This document shows, piece by piece, positions 1-5,075 of a stretch of 9,015 bases of DNA. The notes beneath the pieces were generated by a model. That model saw only the letters and a program-made list of their open reading frames with translations, had not been told where the DNA came from and did no database searches. Positions within the stretch are counted from its first letter, which is position 1; every line of letters starts with the position of its first letter. The stretch comes from Nitrospinota bacterium (GTDB taxonomy: Bacteria > Nitrospinota > Nitrospinia > JACRGO01): NCBI GenBank assembly GCA_016212295.1, contig JACRGO010000112.1, positions 1 to 9,015 of the forward strand, given 5' to 3'. Both the position numbers and the translations under genes were made by a program.

Positions 1-2
1 CA

Positions 3-137
3 ATTTTACAGATTTTGAGCCTGACCTTGTTCGAGAAAAGTCCATTATTTCAAATACTTACAAAAAGAGAATACAAAATACAGGACTGCTATATGCCTAA
101 CCAATTGAATTTATTCGATAATTTAACCGGACAGTAG
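3..137 (+). CDS. IS4-family-type transposase, C-terminal end only (cut by window start)
   Basis: The frame is open from the first bases of the window to a TAG at 135-137, giving 44 codons. The translation contains ILQILSLTLFEKSPLFQ and, just before the stop, NQLNLFDNLTGQ. From memory, this pairing of an 'LQILS..LFEK.P' segment with a terminal 'NQL.LFD' is how many IS4-family (DDE) transposases of environmental proteobacteria end, so I call it the last part of such an enzyme. The catalytic DDE residues would lie upstream, outside the window, so I cannot tell an intact element from a remnant. The sequence after the stop (138 to about 172, AT-rich) may hold the right end of the element, but no terminal inverted repeat can be paired here. 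It points towards the tail end of the rdgB operon. The assignment rests on the C-terminal pattern only. Confidence 0.6.
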   Translation: MLQILSLTLFEKSPLFQILTKREYKIQDCYMPNQLNLFDNLTGQ

Positions 138-189
138 TGACCAAAAATATAAAAAAGCTGAATAGTTACAAAAATTTTTAATTTAATAC

Positions 190-225
190 CTTCTTCTCCG
201 CGCCTCTGCGTCTCCGCGGTGCATT
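190..225. repeat. Dispersed CGCAGAG-type repeat, copy 1
   Basis: On the minus strand this reads approximately CACCGCGGAGACGCAGAG followed by GCGCGGAGAAG. It is a short GC-rich repeat made of degenerate CGCAGAG/CGGAGA units. A related, oppositely oriented sequence lies at 4840-4866. The minus strand also contains CCGCG and CGCGG, 12 bases apart, which could form a small stem just downstream of rdgB. There is no run of T after it, so I do not call it a rho-independent terminator. Similar repeats are common between genes in many environmental bacterial genomes (recalled, not checked). Confidence 0.6.
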
Positions 226-248
226 TTGAATTTTCAAATACTATATGG

Positions 249-842
249 TCAAAAAAACATTAAACACTCTTGCACGGCCTTTCTCAACGCCATTGCCCTG
301 TGGCTGATCCTGTTTTTTTCCTCGGGCCCCAATTCCGCCATGGTTTTTCCCGTTTCCGCCGCCAGAAAAATTGGATCGTATCCGAACCCATTTTTCCCCT
401 TGGGCCTTATGGCGATGTGGCCTTCGCAAATTCCTTCACAATTATATTTTCTCCCATCCGGCAGGCTTATTGAAAGGACGCACCTGAAACGCGCCGTTCT
501 TTTGGGGTGTTGGACCGATTGCAATAATTTTAACACAATCTCGTTCCTGGCAGTAGAGTCCAAATCAGCGCCTCCGAAGCGGGCGGAGTGGACCCCTGGC
601 TTCCCATCCAGCGCGTCAATCTCAATGCCGGAATCGTCCGCCAAAACTATTTTGCCGCAAGCCTTGGCGACGCTTCTGGATTTTTTCCGCGCGTTTTCCA
701 AATAGTCTGCCCCATCCTCGGCTATTTCTCCGCTGAAGGCAATGTCGTCCAGGGACAGTATTTTAAAATTCTCCGGTCCCAGAACCGCGCGGAATTCCCG
801 GAGTTTTCCTTGATTGCGAGTGGCCACAACGATTTCCGTCAC
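249..842 (-). CDS. rdgB: XTP/dITP diphosphatase (RdgB/HAM1 family)
   Basis: Hydrolyses non-canonical purine nucleoside triphosphates (dITP, ITP, XTP) to the monophosphate and pyrophosphate, keeping deaminated bases out of DNA and RNA; cytoplasmic. The 197-residue product matches the usual family length. It shows the N-terminal TRNQGKLREF nucleotide-binding segment (residues 8-17), the acidic active-site motif ADDSGIEIDAL (68-78) followed by GKPGVHSARFGG (80-91), the GFGYDPIF motif (152-159) and the C-terminal SHRAMALRK (180-188). All key positions are present. The start is a GTG at 842-840. It lies 3 bp after the stop of the tusA-like gene, with a GGAAAGG stretch in that gene's last codons as a plausible ribosome site, so translation is probably coupled. 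It is the last gene of the minus-strand group. Confidence 0.95.
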   Translation of the reverse strand: MTEIVVATRNQGKLREFRAVLGPENFKILSLDDIAFSGEIAEDGADYLENARKKSRSVAKACGKIVLADDSGIEIDALDGKPGVHSARFGGADLDSTARNEIVLKLLQSVQHPKRTARFRCVLSISLPDGRKYNCEGICEGHIAIRPKGKNGFGYDPIFLAAETGKTMAELGPEEKNRISHRAMALRKAVQECLMFF

Positions 843-845
843 GAA

Positions 846-1091
846 TCAAGGACCTTTCCGGACCACGATTTCCCAGTCCGTGTCATTTACCTTTTCCACC
901 CTCAAGACCTCGTTCCCCTCGTTTATCATGCTCTTCGGGACGTTTTCAGTGGCCGGTTGATAATCCACTATGACCCTAAGGACCTTCCCGCTTTCCATCT
1001 CCTCCAAGGCAAGCTTTGACCGCACAAAGGTATAGGGACAAACCTCGCCCTTGATGTTCAATTCCTTGTCGATTTGAATTGCTTCAGGCAT
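846..1091 (-). CDS. TusA-like sulfurtransferase / sulfur-carrier protein
   Basis: Small 81-residue protein of the TusA/SirA/YedF family, which passes persulfide sulfur between enzymes in tRNA thiolation, molybdenum cofactor synthesis or dissimilatory sulfur metabolism. The family's active Cys-Pro is seen in KGEVCPYTFVRSKLALEEM, with Cys18. The rest follows the two-layer alpha/beta pattern (VLRVIVDYQPATENVPKSM, then NEGNEVLRVEK). Start at ATG 1091-1089 is supported by the clearest ribosome site in the window, AAGGAG at 1103-1098. The gene lies 3 bp upstream of rdgB. Having it in the same gene group as moaA would fit a sulfur-delivery role, but that is inference; paralogues in this family differ in function, so I give no symbol. 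Confidence 0.88.
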   Translation of the reverse strand: MPEAIQIDKELNIKGEVCPYTFVRSKLALEEMESGKVLRVIVDYQPATENVPKSMINEGNEVLRVEKVNDTDWEIVVRKGP

Positions 1092-1097
1092 ATTTAT

Positions 1098-1103
1098 CTC
1101 CTT
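1098..1103 (-). promoter_or_regulatory. Shine-Dalgarno site of the tusA-like gene
   Basis: The minus strand reads GAAAGGAGATAAATATG. AAGGAG ends 6 bases before the ATG, close to ideal. None of the other starts in the minus-strand group has a site this good, so this cistron may be translated the most efficiently. Confidence 0.8.
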
Positions 1104-1119
1104 TCATATCATATAGTAA

Positions 1120-1260
1120 CAGGTTTCAGGGGCCAGGTTTCAGGTATCAGGTCGGTGGCCGGTTTTCTTTTCCATGCGCCTTCTAATTGGCGGATAGAAC
1201 AGAAACCCCTTGCAGTTTTTCCCGCCCACTGACACCTGACACCTGAAACCTGAAACCTGT
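1120..1260. repeat. Inverted pair of 7-bp-period repeats (CAGGTTT family)
   Basis: The left arm at 1120-1152 reads as consecutive heptamers: CAGGTTT, CAGGGGC, CAGGTTT, CAGGTAT, CAGGT. The right arm at 1228-1260, read on the minus strand, is CAGGTTT, CAGGTTT, CAGGTGT, CAGGTGT, CAG. The arms face each other around about 75 bp of unique sequence and could form a long, imperfect hairpin in the transcript between ispH-ubiA and the tusA-like gene. They occupy much of the 182-bp gap. There are too few and too degenerate units, and no regular spacers, for CRISPR. Confidence 0.85.
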
Positions 1261-1273
1261 GAGCTATTATCTT

Positions 1274-3013
1274 TCAGTTATAAGTGTTCCACAAAAACGC
1301 GATAAAGCCGGTAAAGATGAAATTCCCGTCCACCAGCATTTCACAGCCAAAACCCTGGGCAATGATTCTTTTCTTGTACAAGAGAAGGTAACTGCATGAA
1401 TAGGCCACGGAGAGCAGTAGAATGAAGCTGATGCTGGATGTCCAATGCATGGAACCTGACACTAAAAGGGTCGCGGCAAGGAGTCCGGCTAGTATGAACA
1501 GCATTACCTTTGTTTTTTCCTTGCCGATGAGTATGGGAATGGTTTCGCGCCCCACCATTCTGTCCCCTTGGATGTCCCGCACATCATACAACAGGCATCT
1601 GATATAAACCAGTATGAAAACAAACAAAAGCGCCGTGGCCAGGGAATAATAATCAGGCGTCGGGTTTTTCGCTGAAAAAAATGGAATCAGGACCGTTGCG
1701 ACGCACCAGGCCATTGACACGGAAAGGTCCTTTGAGGAAGGTATGTCTTTCAGGCGAATGAACTTGACGGGCCTGTCGAAAAAATTTGGAATCATTTTTA
1801 TGCTGTACAAAATCCCCAAGGCCGAGGCGCCCAGCAAAAGCACAAAGGAAACAATGCCCTTGGAAAGGGCTATGCCCAGCGCGACAAGGGCGGAGACGGC
1901 GCCCACAATCAATAGTTCTCCCTTGTGTCTTGAATTGAAATGGTCCTTCATGGGGTCGTTATACCGTATGACCTCCTGATCGGTAAAGGAATTAAGGATA
2001 TACATGGAGAGAAAATAAAGGAAGGACAAAACCTCCAGTTCAGTAGACGGGTCGATGCCCATGATCATGGAGGCGGCGGAAGTCATGAATGCCGCGCCCA
2101 AGGCCACGAAGATATTGCTCATGACAAGGAATCCGGAAAAACGGGCAAGGCCCCGGACCAGCCAGTCCATTTTTCTTAACTTAATTTGTTCCAATTTGGC
2201 TACCACGCGCCGGATCATCCAATTTGGAGTTGAGGCCCCGGCCGCCACGCCAATCACAGTGAATTTCATCATCGTGTCCAGGTCGATTTCCTCCTCGGTC
2301 TCAACCATGAAGGTAGGTATCCCGGTGGATTTGGAAATCTCGGCGAGATGGGTCGTATTTGCGCTGTTCCTCCCGCCTACCACGATCATGGCGTCCACTT
2401 CTCCAGCGAGTTTCCGCACTTCTGTTTGCCTCTCATCCGTGGCGTCGCATATAGTGTTTTCCATGACGCAGTGAGGAAATTTTTCCTTGATTTTTTCCCC
2501 AAGCATCTGGTATTTTCTCCTGTCAAGCGTGGTCTGGGAGACCACGCAAACAGGGTCCATGCAAGGCAATTTTTCCACATCCTCAACGGACGAAACAACG
2601 ACCCCCTTTCCTTCCGCGAATCCTATAAGGCCGATTATTTCCGCGTGACGCGGGTCGCCTATGATGATGGTATGGTACCCTTTCCGGGCGTATTTCTTGA
2701 TAATTGACTGCACGCGCATGACCAGCGGACAGGTGGCGTCCTTGATATGGATGTTTTTTTCTTTTATCTCACGCCGTTTTTCAGGAGTGATTCCGTGGGT
2801 CCTTATGATAAGGGTCTTGTTTTCCAGATTTTCCAGTTCCTCCGCTACCTTTACATTTTTTCCTTCCAGCATATCAATGACCTGGGGGTTGTGTATGATA
2901 GGGCCGTAGGTATAGAGGGTATCATGCAGTTCCTGCGAGGTGTCCATGGCGATATCCATGGCGCGCCTGACTCCCCAGCAAAACCCTCCCTTTTCCGCGA
3001 TCTTGATTTCCAT
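1274..3013 (-). CDS. ispH: IspH (HMBPP reductase) fused to a UbiA-family prenyltransferase
   Basis: One continuous 579-codon frame joins two enzymes. Residues 1 to about 275 are 4-hydroxy-3-methylbut-2-enyl diphosphate reductase, the last MEP-pathway step making IPP and DMAPP. The three Fe-S cysteines are present (C12 in GGFCWGV, C95 in DATCP, C189 in NTICDAT), as are H41, H123 (GDPRHAE), the TVSQ-like VVSQTT segment and the substrate loop GGRNSANTTHL (213-223). From about 285 to 579 there are 8-9 hydrophobic segments and a UbiA second aspartate motif DVRDIQGD (D477, D480, D484) followed by GRETIPILIG. The first UbiA motif is degenerate: N341 and D345 remain, followed by YNDPMKDHF. I chose ATG 3013-3011, which gives the standard IspH N terminus MEIKIAEKGGFCWGV. 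A TTG further upstream at 3043 would add 10 residues encoded by intergenic repeat. There is no clear ribosome site. The prenyl acceptor is unknown. Confidence 0.92.
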   Translation of the reverse strand: MEIKIAEKGGFCWGVRRAMDIAMDTSQELHDTLYTYGPIIHNPQVIDMLEGKNVKVAEELENLENKTLIIRTHGITPEKRREIKEKNIHIKDATCPLVMRVQSIIKKYARKGYHTIIIGDPRHAEIIGLIGFAEGKGVVVSSVEDVEKLPCMDPVCVVSQTTLDRRKYQMLGEKIKEKFPHCVMENTICDATDERQTEVRKLAGEVDAMIVVGGRNSANTTHLAEISKSTGIPTFMVETEEEIDLDTMMKFTVIGVAAGASTPNWMIRRVVAKLEQIKLRKMDWLVRGLARFSGFLVMSNIFVALGAAFMTSAASMIMGIDPSTELEVLSFLYFLSMYILNSFTDQEVIRYNDPMKDHFNSRHKGELLIVGAVSALVALGIALSKGIVSFVLLLGASALGILYSIKMIPNFFDRPVKFIRLKDIPSSKDLSVSMAWCVATVLIPFFSAKNPTPDYYSLATALLFVFILVYIRCLLYDVRDIQGDRMVGRETIPILIGKEKTKVMLFILAGLLAATLLVSGSMHWTSSISFILLLSVAYSCSYLLLYKKRIIAQGFGCEMLVDGNFIFTGFIAFLWNTYN

Positions 3014-3027
3014 GTTTGTATTTAGGA

Positions 3028-3097
3028 TAGTGACGAGTGACAAATAACGAGTCCAAACAGGTTTTTCTCGTCACTTGTTACTCGTCACTCGTTACTA
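3028..3097. repeat. Inverted pair of 7-bp-period repeats (CGTCACT/CGTTACT family)
   Basis: The left arm at 3028-3051 and right arm at 3067-3097 are near-perfect reverse complements of each other, separated by only 15 bases. The unit alternates between CGTCACT and CGTTACT with a 7-bp period. Most mismatches are C/T, which would be tolerated as G-U pairs in RNA. The element fills the purN to ispH-ubiA gap and overlaps the purN stop codon at 3095-3097. In the transcript it would make a strong hairpin just after purN, and might attenuate or process the message; that is inference. Confidence 0.88.
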
Positions 3098-3745
3098 TGT
3101 TTTTAAAATGCGGACCCTCCTGCCTTCCACTTTCACACGGCCCTCCACAAACGCCTGGATAGCCAGGGGATATATCCTGTGCTCCTCCTTAAGTATCCTG
3201 GCGGACAGGGTCTCAACGTCATCGCCGTCCAACACGGGAACAACGCTTTGCATTATTATGGGACCGGTATCAACCCCTTCGTCCACGAAATGGACCGTGC
3301 AGCCGGAAAATTTCACCCCGTGTTCGAGCGCCTTCTTCTGGACGTCCAATCCAGGAAAGGCGGGAAGCAGGGCTGGATGGATATTCATTATCCTTCCGCT
3401 GAAGGAACGGATGAACCCAGGGGATAAAATCCGCATGTACCCGGCGAGGCAGACAAGGTCGGTTTCACGGCTTTTTAGAAGGTCAACCAACGCCGCGTCG
3501 AATTCCATCCTGGCGGGATATGCCTTTGGATCAAGAAAGACGGCTTCGCTGCCATGCTTTCTCGCCCTCTCCAGTCCATGCGCGCTTTGCACGTTGCTTA
3601 CCACGACACGAAGAGAGGCGCTGATGGCGCCGCCTTCCACCGCGTCAATGATCGCCTGCAGGTTGGAGCCCCTTCCTGAGATTAAAACAGCTATATTTTT
3701 TTTGGAGTTTGCCTGGCTCAATGATGGAAGTAAGAGAATATTCAA
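3095..3745 (-). CDS. purN: Phosphoribosylglycinamide formyltransferase 1 (GART)
   Basis: Transfers a formyl group from 10-formyltetrahydrofolate to GAR, the third step of de novo purine synthesis; cytoplasmic. Of 216 residues from the longest start, homology begins near residue 16 with KNIAVLISGRGSNLQ (GRGSN binds the phosphate of GAR). LAGYMRIL (100-107) and the catalytic triad follow: N121 and H123 in MNIHPALLPAFPG, and D159 in HFVDEGVDTGP. The end VEGRVKVEGRRVRI is typical. The start is uncertain: TTG at 3745-3743 lies inside a heptamer repeat, an in-frame TGA is just upstream, no ATG or GTG precedes the conserved region, and a second TTG lies at codon 9. No ribosome site is visible at either, so the first 10-14 residues may be wrong. 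The identity of the enzyme is not in doubt. Confidence 0.95.
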   Translation of the reverse strand: MNILLLPSLSQANSKKNIAVLISGRGSNLQAIIDAVEGGAISASLRVVVSNVQSAHGLERARKHGSEAVFLDPKAYPARMEFDAALVDLLKSRETDLVCLAGYMRILSPGFIRSFSGRIMNIHPALLPAFPGLDVQKKALEHGVKFSGCTVHFVDEGVDTGPIIMQSVVPVLDGDDVETLSARILKEEHRIYPLAIQAFVEGRVKVEGRRVRILKT

Positions 3746-3770
3746 TGGTCATTGGTAAATAGTCAATGGA
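3743..3770. repeat. Short 7-bp-period repeat (CATTGGT family)
   Basis: Four adjacent heptamers, CAATGGT, CATTGGT, AAATAGT and CAATGGA, occupy nearly all of the 32-bp gap between moaA and purN. A small stem (CATTG/CAATG) can form. The longest possible purN start codon lies inside the first unit. The period matches the repeats of the next two gaps downstream, but the sequence differs. Confidence 0.65.
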
Positions 3771-3777
3771 TGCGTAT

Positions 3778-4752
3778 TTATCCGCCCAGCCCGGCCATGC
3801 CGATCATCATCAACGAGTCATGTTCGGCGAATTTGTGGCCGAGAGGCTTTTTTTGGATTGCCGAGAGTATGGCCTCTTTCAACACGCTATCGTCTTTAGT
3901 GGAGCGGATCACTTCCCGCAGATTAAACTGGTTTTCATGCCCCAGGCAAAGGTGAAGCATCCCGTTGGATGTAAGCCGGACCCGGTTGCAGCTCTCGCAA
4001 AAATGCTGGCTGATGGCGGCAATGAAGCCTATGCAAATCCCGTGTCCGGCGATTTGATGATACTTGGCCGGCCCAGGTCCCCGCGTGGTTGTCTCCTGCA
4101 GCGTGAATTCCTTGGCCACCAGTTTCTTGATTTCGGAAATAGGGAAGTGTTTTTCCTTCAGTTCCTTTTGTGCCACGCCCACTGGCATGTATTCGATCAT
4201 CCTCATGAACAGTTTTTTCTCTATGCAAAATCTGATCATGGGGATAATATCGCCAATGTTGATGTCCTTCATGACCACCATATTGATCTTTATGGGGGTA
4301 AGTCCAGCCTCAAGGGCGGCGTCGATTCCACGGAGGACCTTTGAGAGGTCGCCCCCGCCGGTGATTTTACTGAAACGCTCCGGGTCAAGACTATCCAGGC
4401 TCACGTTCAGGCGTTGGAGTCCGGCCTCTTTAAGAGTCTTTGCCGCGTCCTCCATGAGAAGCATGTTGGTGGTCATGGATAGATCGTCAATCCCTGGAAA
4501 CCTTGCCACCTCATGGATCAGTCTCGGCAGGCCCTGGCGCACCAGCGGTTCTCCGCCGGTAAGCCGGATATGCGAAATGCCCAACCGGGTAAAAACGCGG
4601 ATGACGCGGCAGAATTCATCGATAGTCAGTATGTCCTCCCTGGGGTTGCGAAGTTTTTTCTCAGGGGAACAATAGACGCATCGCATGTTGCAGCGCTCGG
4701 TCAGGGAGACCCTGCAATATTTTATGGATCTTCCAAACTGGTCTTTAGTCAC
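3778..4752 (-). CDS. moaA: GTP 3',8-cyclase, molybdenum cofactor synthesis (radical SAM)
   Basis: Radical SAM enzyme that with MoaC converts GTP to cyclic pyranopterin monophosphate, the first step of molybdenum cofactor synthesis. The 324 residues are the normal length. The N-terminal SAM cluster motif is C21-x3-C25-x2-C28 (ERCNMRCVYC), followed by HIRLTGGEPLVR. The C-terminal GTP-binding cluster is C252, C255 and C269 (HFCESCNRVRLTSNGMLHLCLG), and the protein ends in the Gly-Gly tail MAGLGG that the family needs for activity. All clusters are intact. The start is GTG 4752-4750; an in-frame TGA lies five codons upstream and the next ATG (codon 23) is inside the cluster motif. No ribosome site is seen. 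It is the first gene of the minus-strand group and diverges from the giant TIR-NACHT gene. Confidence 0.97.
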   Translation of the reverse strand: MTKDQFGRSIKYCRVSLTERCNMRCVYCSPEKKLRNPREDILTIDEFCRVIRVFTRLGISHIRLTGGEPLVRQGLPRLIHEVARFPGIDDLSMTTNMLLMEDAAKTLKEAGLQRLNVSLDSLDPERFSKITGGGDLSKVLRGIDAALEAGLTPIKINMVVMKDINIGDIIPMIRFCIEKKLFMRMIEYMPVGVAQKELKEKHFPISEIKKLVAKEFTLQETTTRGPGPAKYHQIAGHGICIGFIAAISQHFCESCNRVRLTSNGMLHLCLGHENQFNLREVIRSTKDDSVLKEAILSAIQKKPLGHKFAEHDSLMMIGMAGLGG

Positions 4753-4758
4753 AAGTAA

Positions 4759-4788
4759 AAAATATCAGAAGGGGAAGAGGCAAGTCAA
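4759..4788 (-). promoter_or_regulatory. Candidate sigma70-type promoter for moaA
   Basis: On the minus strand TTGACT (4788-4783, five of six to consensus) is followed after 18 bases by TATTTT (4764-4759, four of six). The expected transcription start falls at or next to the GTG start codon of moaA. With no ribosome site visible, a leaderless message is possible. This is pattern matching only. Confidence 0.3.
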
Positions 4789-4839
4789 TGAAGATGCCTA
4801 TTATTTTATTGCAAACCACTGCATAATAAAAACCATTTC

Positions 4840-4942
4840 ACTGCGGAGAACGCAGAGAGCGCAGAAAAAAATAAAGGCAAACCTGAACTTGCGTTATTCT
4901 TTTGTTTTGGTTTTCTCTGGGTACCCCGCTATCTACGCGGTA
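4840..4942. repeat. Imperfect inverted-repeat element, CGCAGAG type, copy 2
   Basis: The left arm (4840-4866, ACTGCGGAGAACGCAGAGAG then CGCAGAA) matches the dispersed repeat at 190-225 in the opposite orientation. The right arm (4911-4942), read on the minus strand, starts TACCGCGTAGATAGCGGGG and ends in GAGAAAA, a diverged reverse complement of the left arm. About 44 bp of AT-rich sequence lies between. The whole looks like a decayed miniature hairpin element of about 100 bp inserted in the divergent promoter region. Confidence 0.6.
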
Positions 4943-4988
4943 AAAAAGGTTTTGCATTTGGCGGTTTTTGCAGAGAAATTATTTATAC

Positions 4989-5017
4989 TTGACTACTCGC
5001 GCCCTCCGTGCTACCAT
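4989..5017 (+). promoter_or_regulatory. Candidate sigma70-type promoter for the TIR-NACHT gene
   Basis: TTGACT (4989-4994) and TACCAT (5012-5017) are separated by 17 bases. This would give a leader of roughly 50 bases before the ATG at 5076. TACAAT at 5034-5039 is an alternative -10 box but lacks a good -35. No operator-like palindrome is obvious between the promoter and the gene. Confidence 0.35.
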
Positions 5018-5075
5018 GTCGCAATTATTACGCTACAATAATTATATGGCAATAAAACTGCCTATGAGATGAAAA

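Larger units (their letters stand above)
4753..5075. other. Divergent intergenic region between moaA and the TIR-NACHT gene
   Basis: 323 bp with no convincing gene; the short open frames here lack family signals and run through repeat sequence. It is AT-rich outside the repeat. It contains the inverted-repeat element at 4840-4942 and candidate promoters for both flanking genes, listed separately. Confidence 0.7.

Noticed and set aside
190-248. Rho-independent terminator after rdgB
   Set aside because: Only a 5-bp GC stem with a 12-base loop and no following T run is visible, so a terminator cannot be supported.
226-1019. Plus-strand open frames of 143-159 codons across rdgB and the tusA-like gene
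   Set aside because: They are antisense to clear family members with intact motifs and show no family signal themselves.
1120-1260. CRISPR array
   Set aside because: The repeat units are 7 bp, degenerate and directly adjacent with no spacers, and the two clusters are inverted relative to each other.
3014-3043. Longer IspH start at TTG 3043
   Set aside because: It would add ten residues encoded by the intergenic heptamer repeat, while the ATG at 3013 gives the normal IspH N terminus.
4685-5041. Plus-strand open frame of 118 codons across the divergent intergenic region
   Set aside because: It begins inside moaA on the opposite strand, runs through the inverted-repeat element, and its translation matches no family I recognise.
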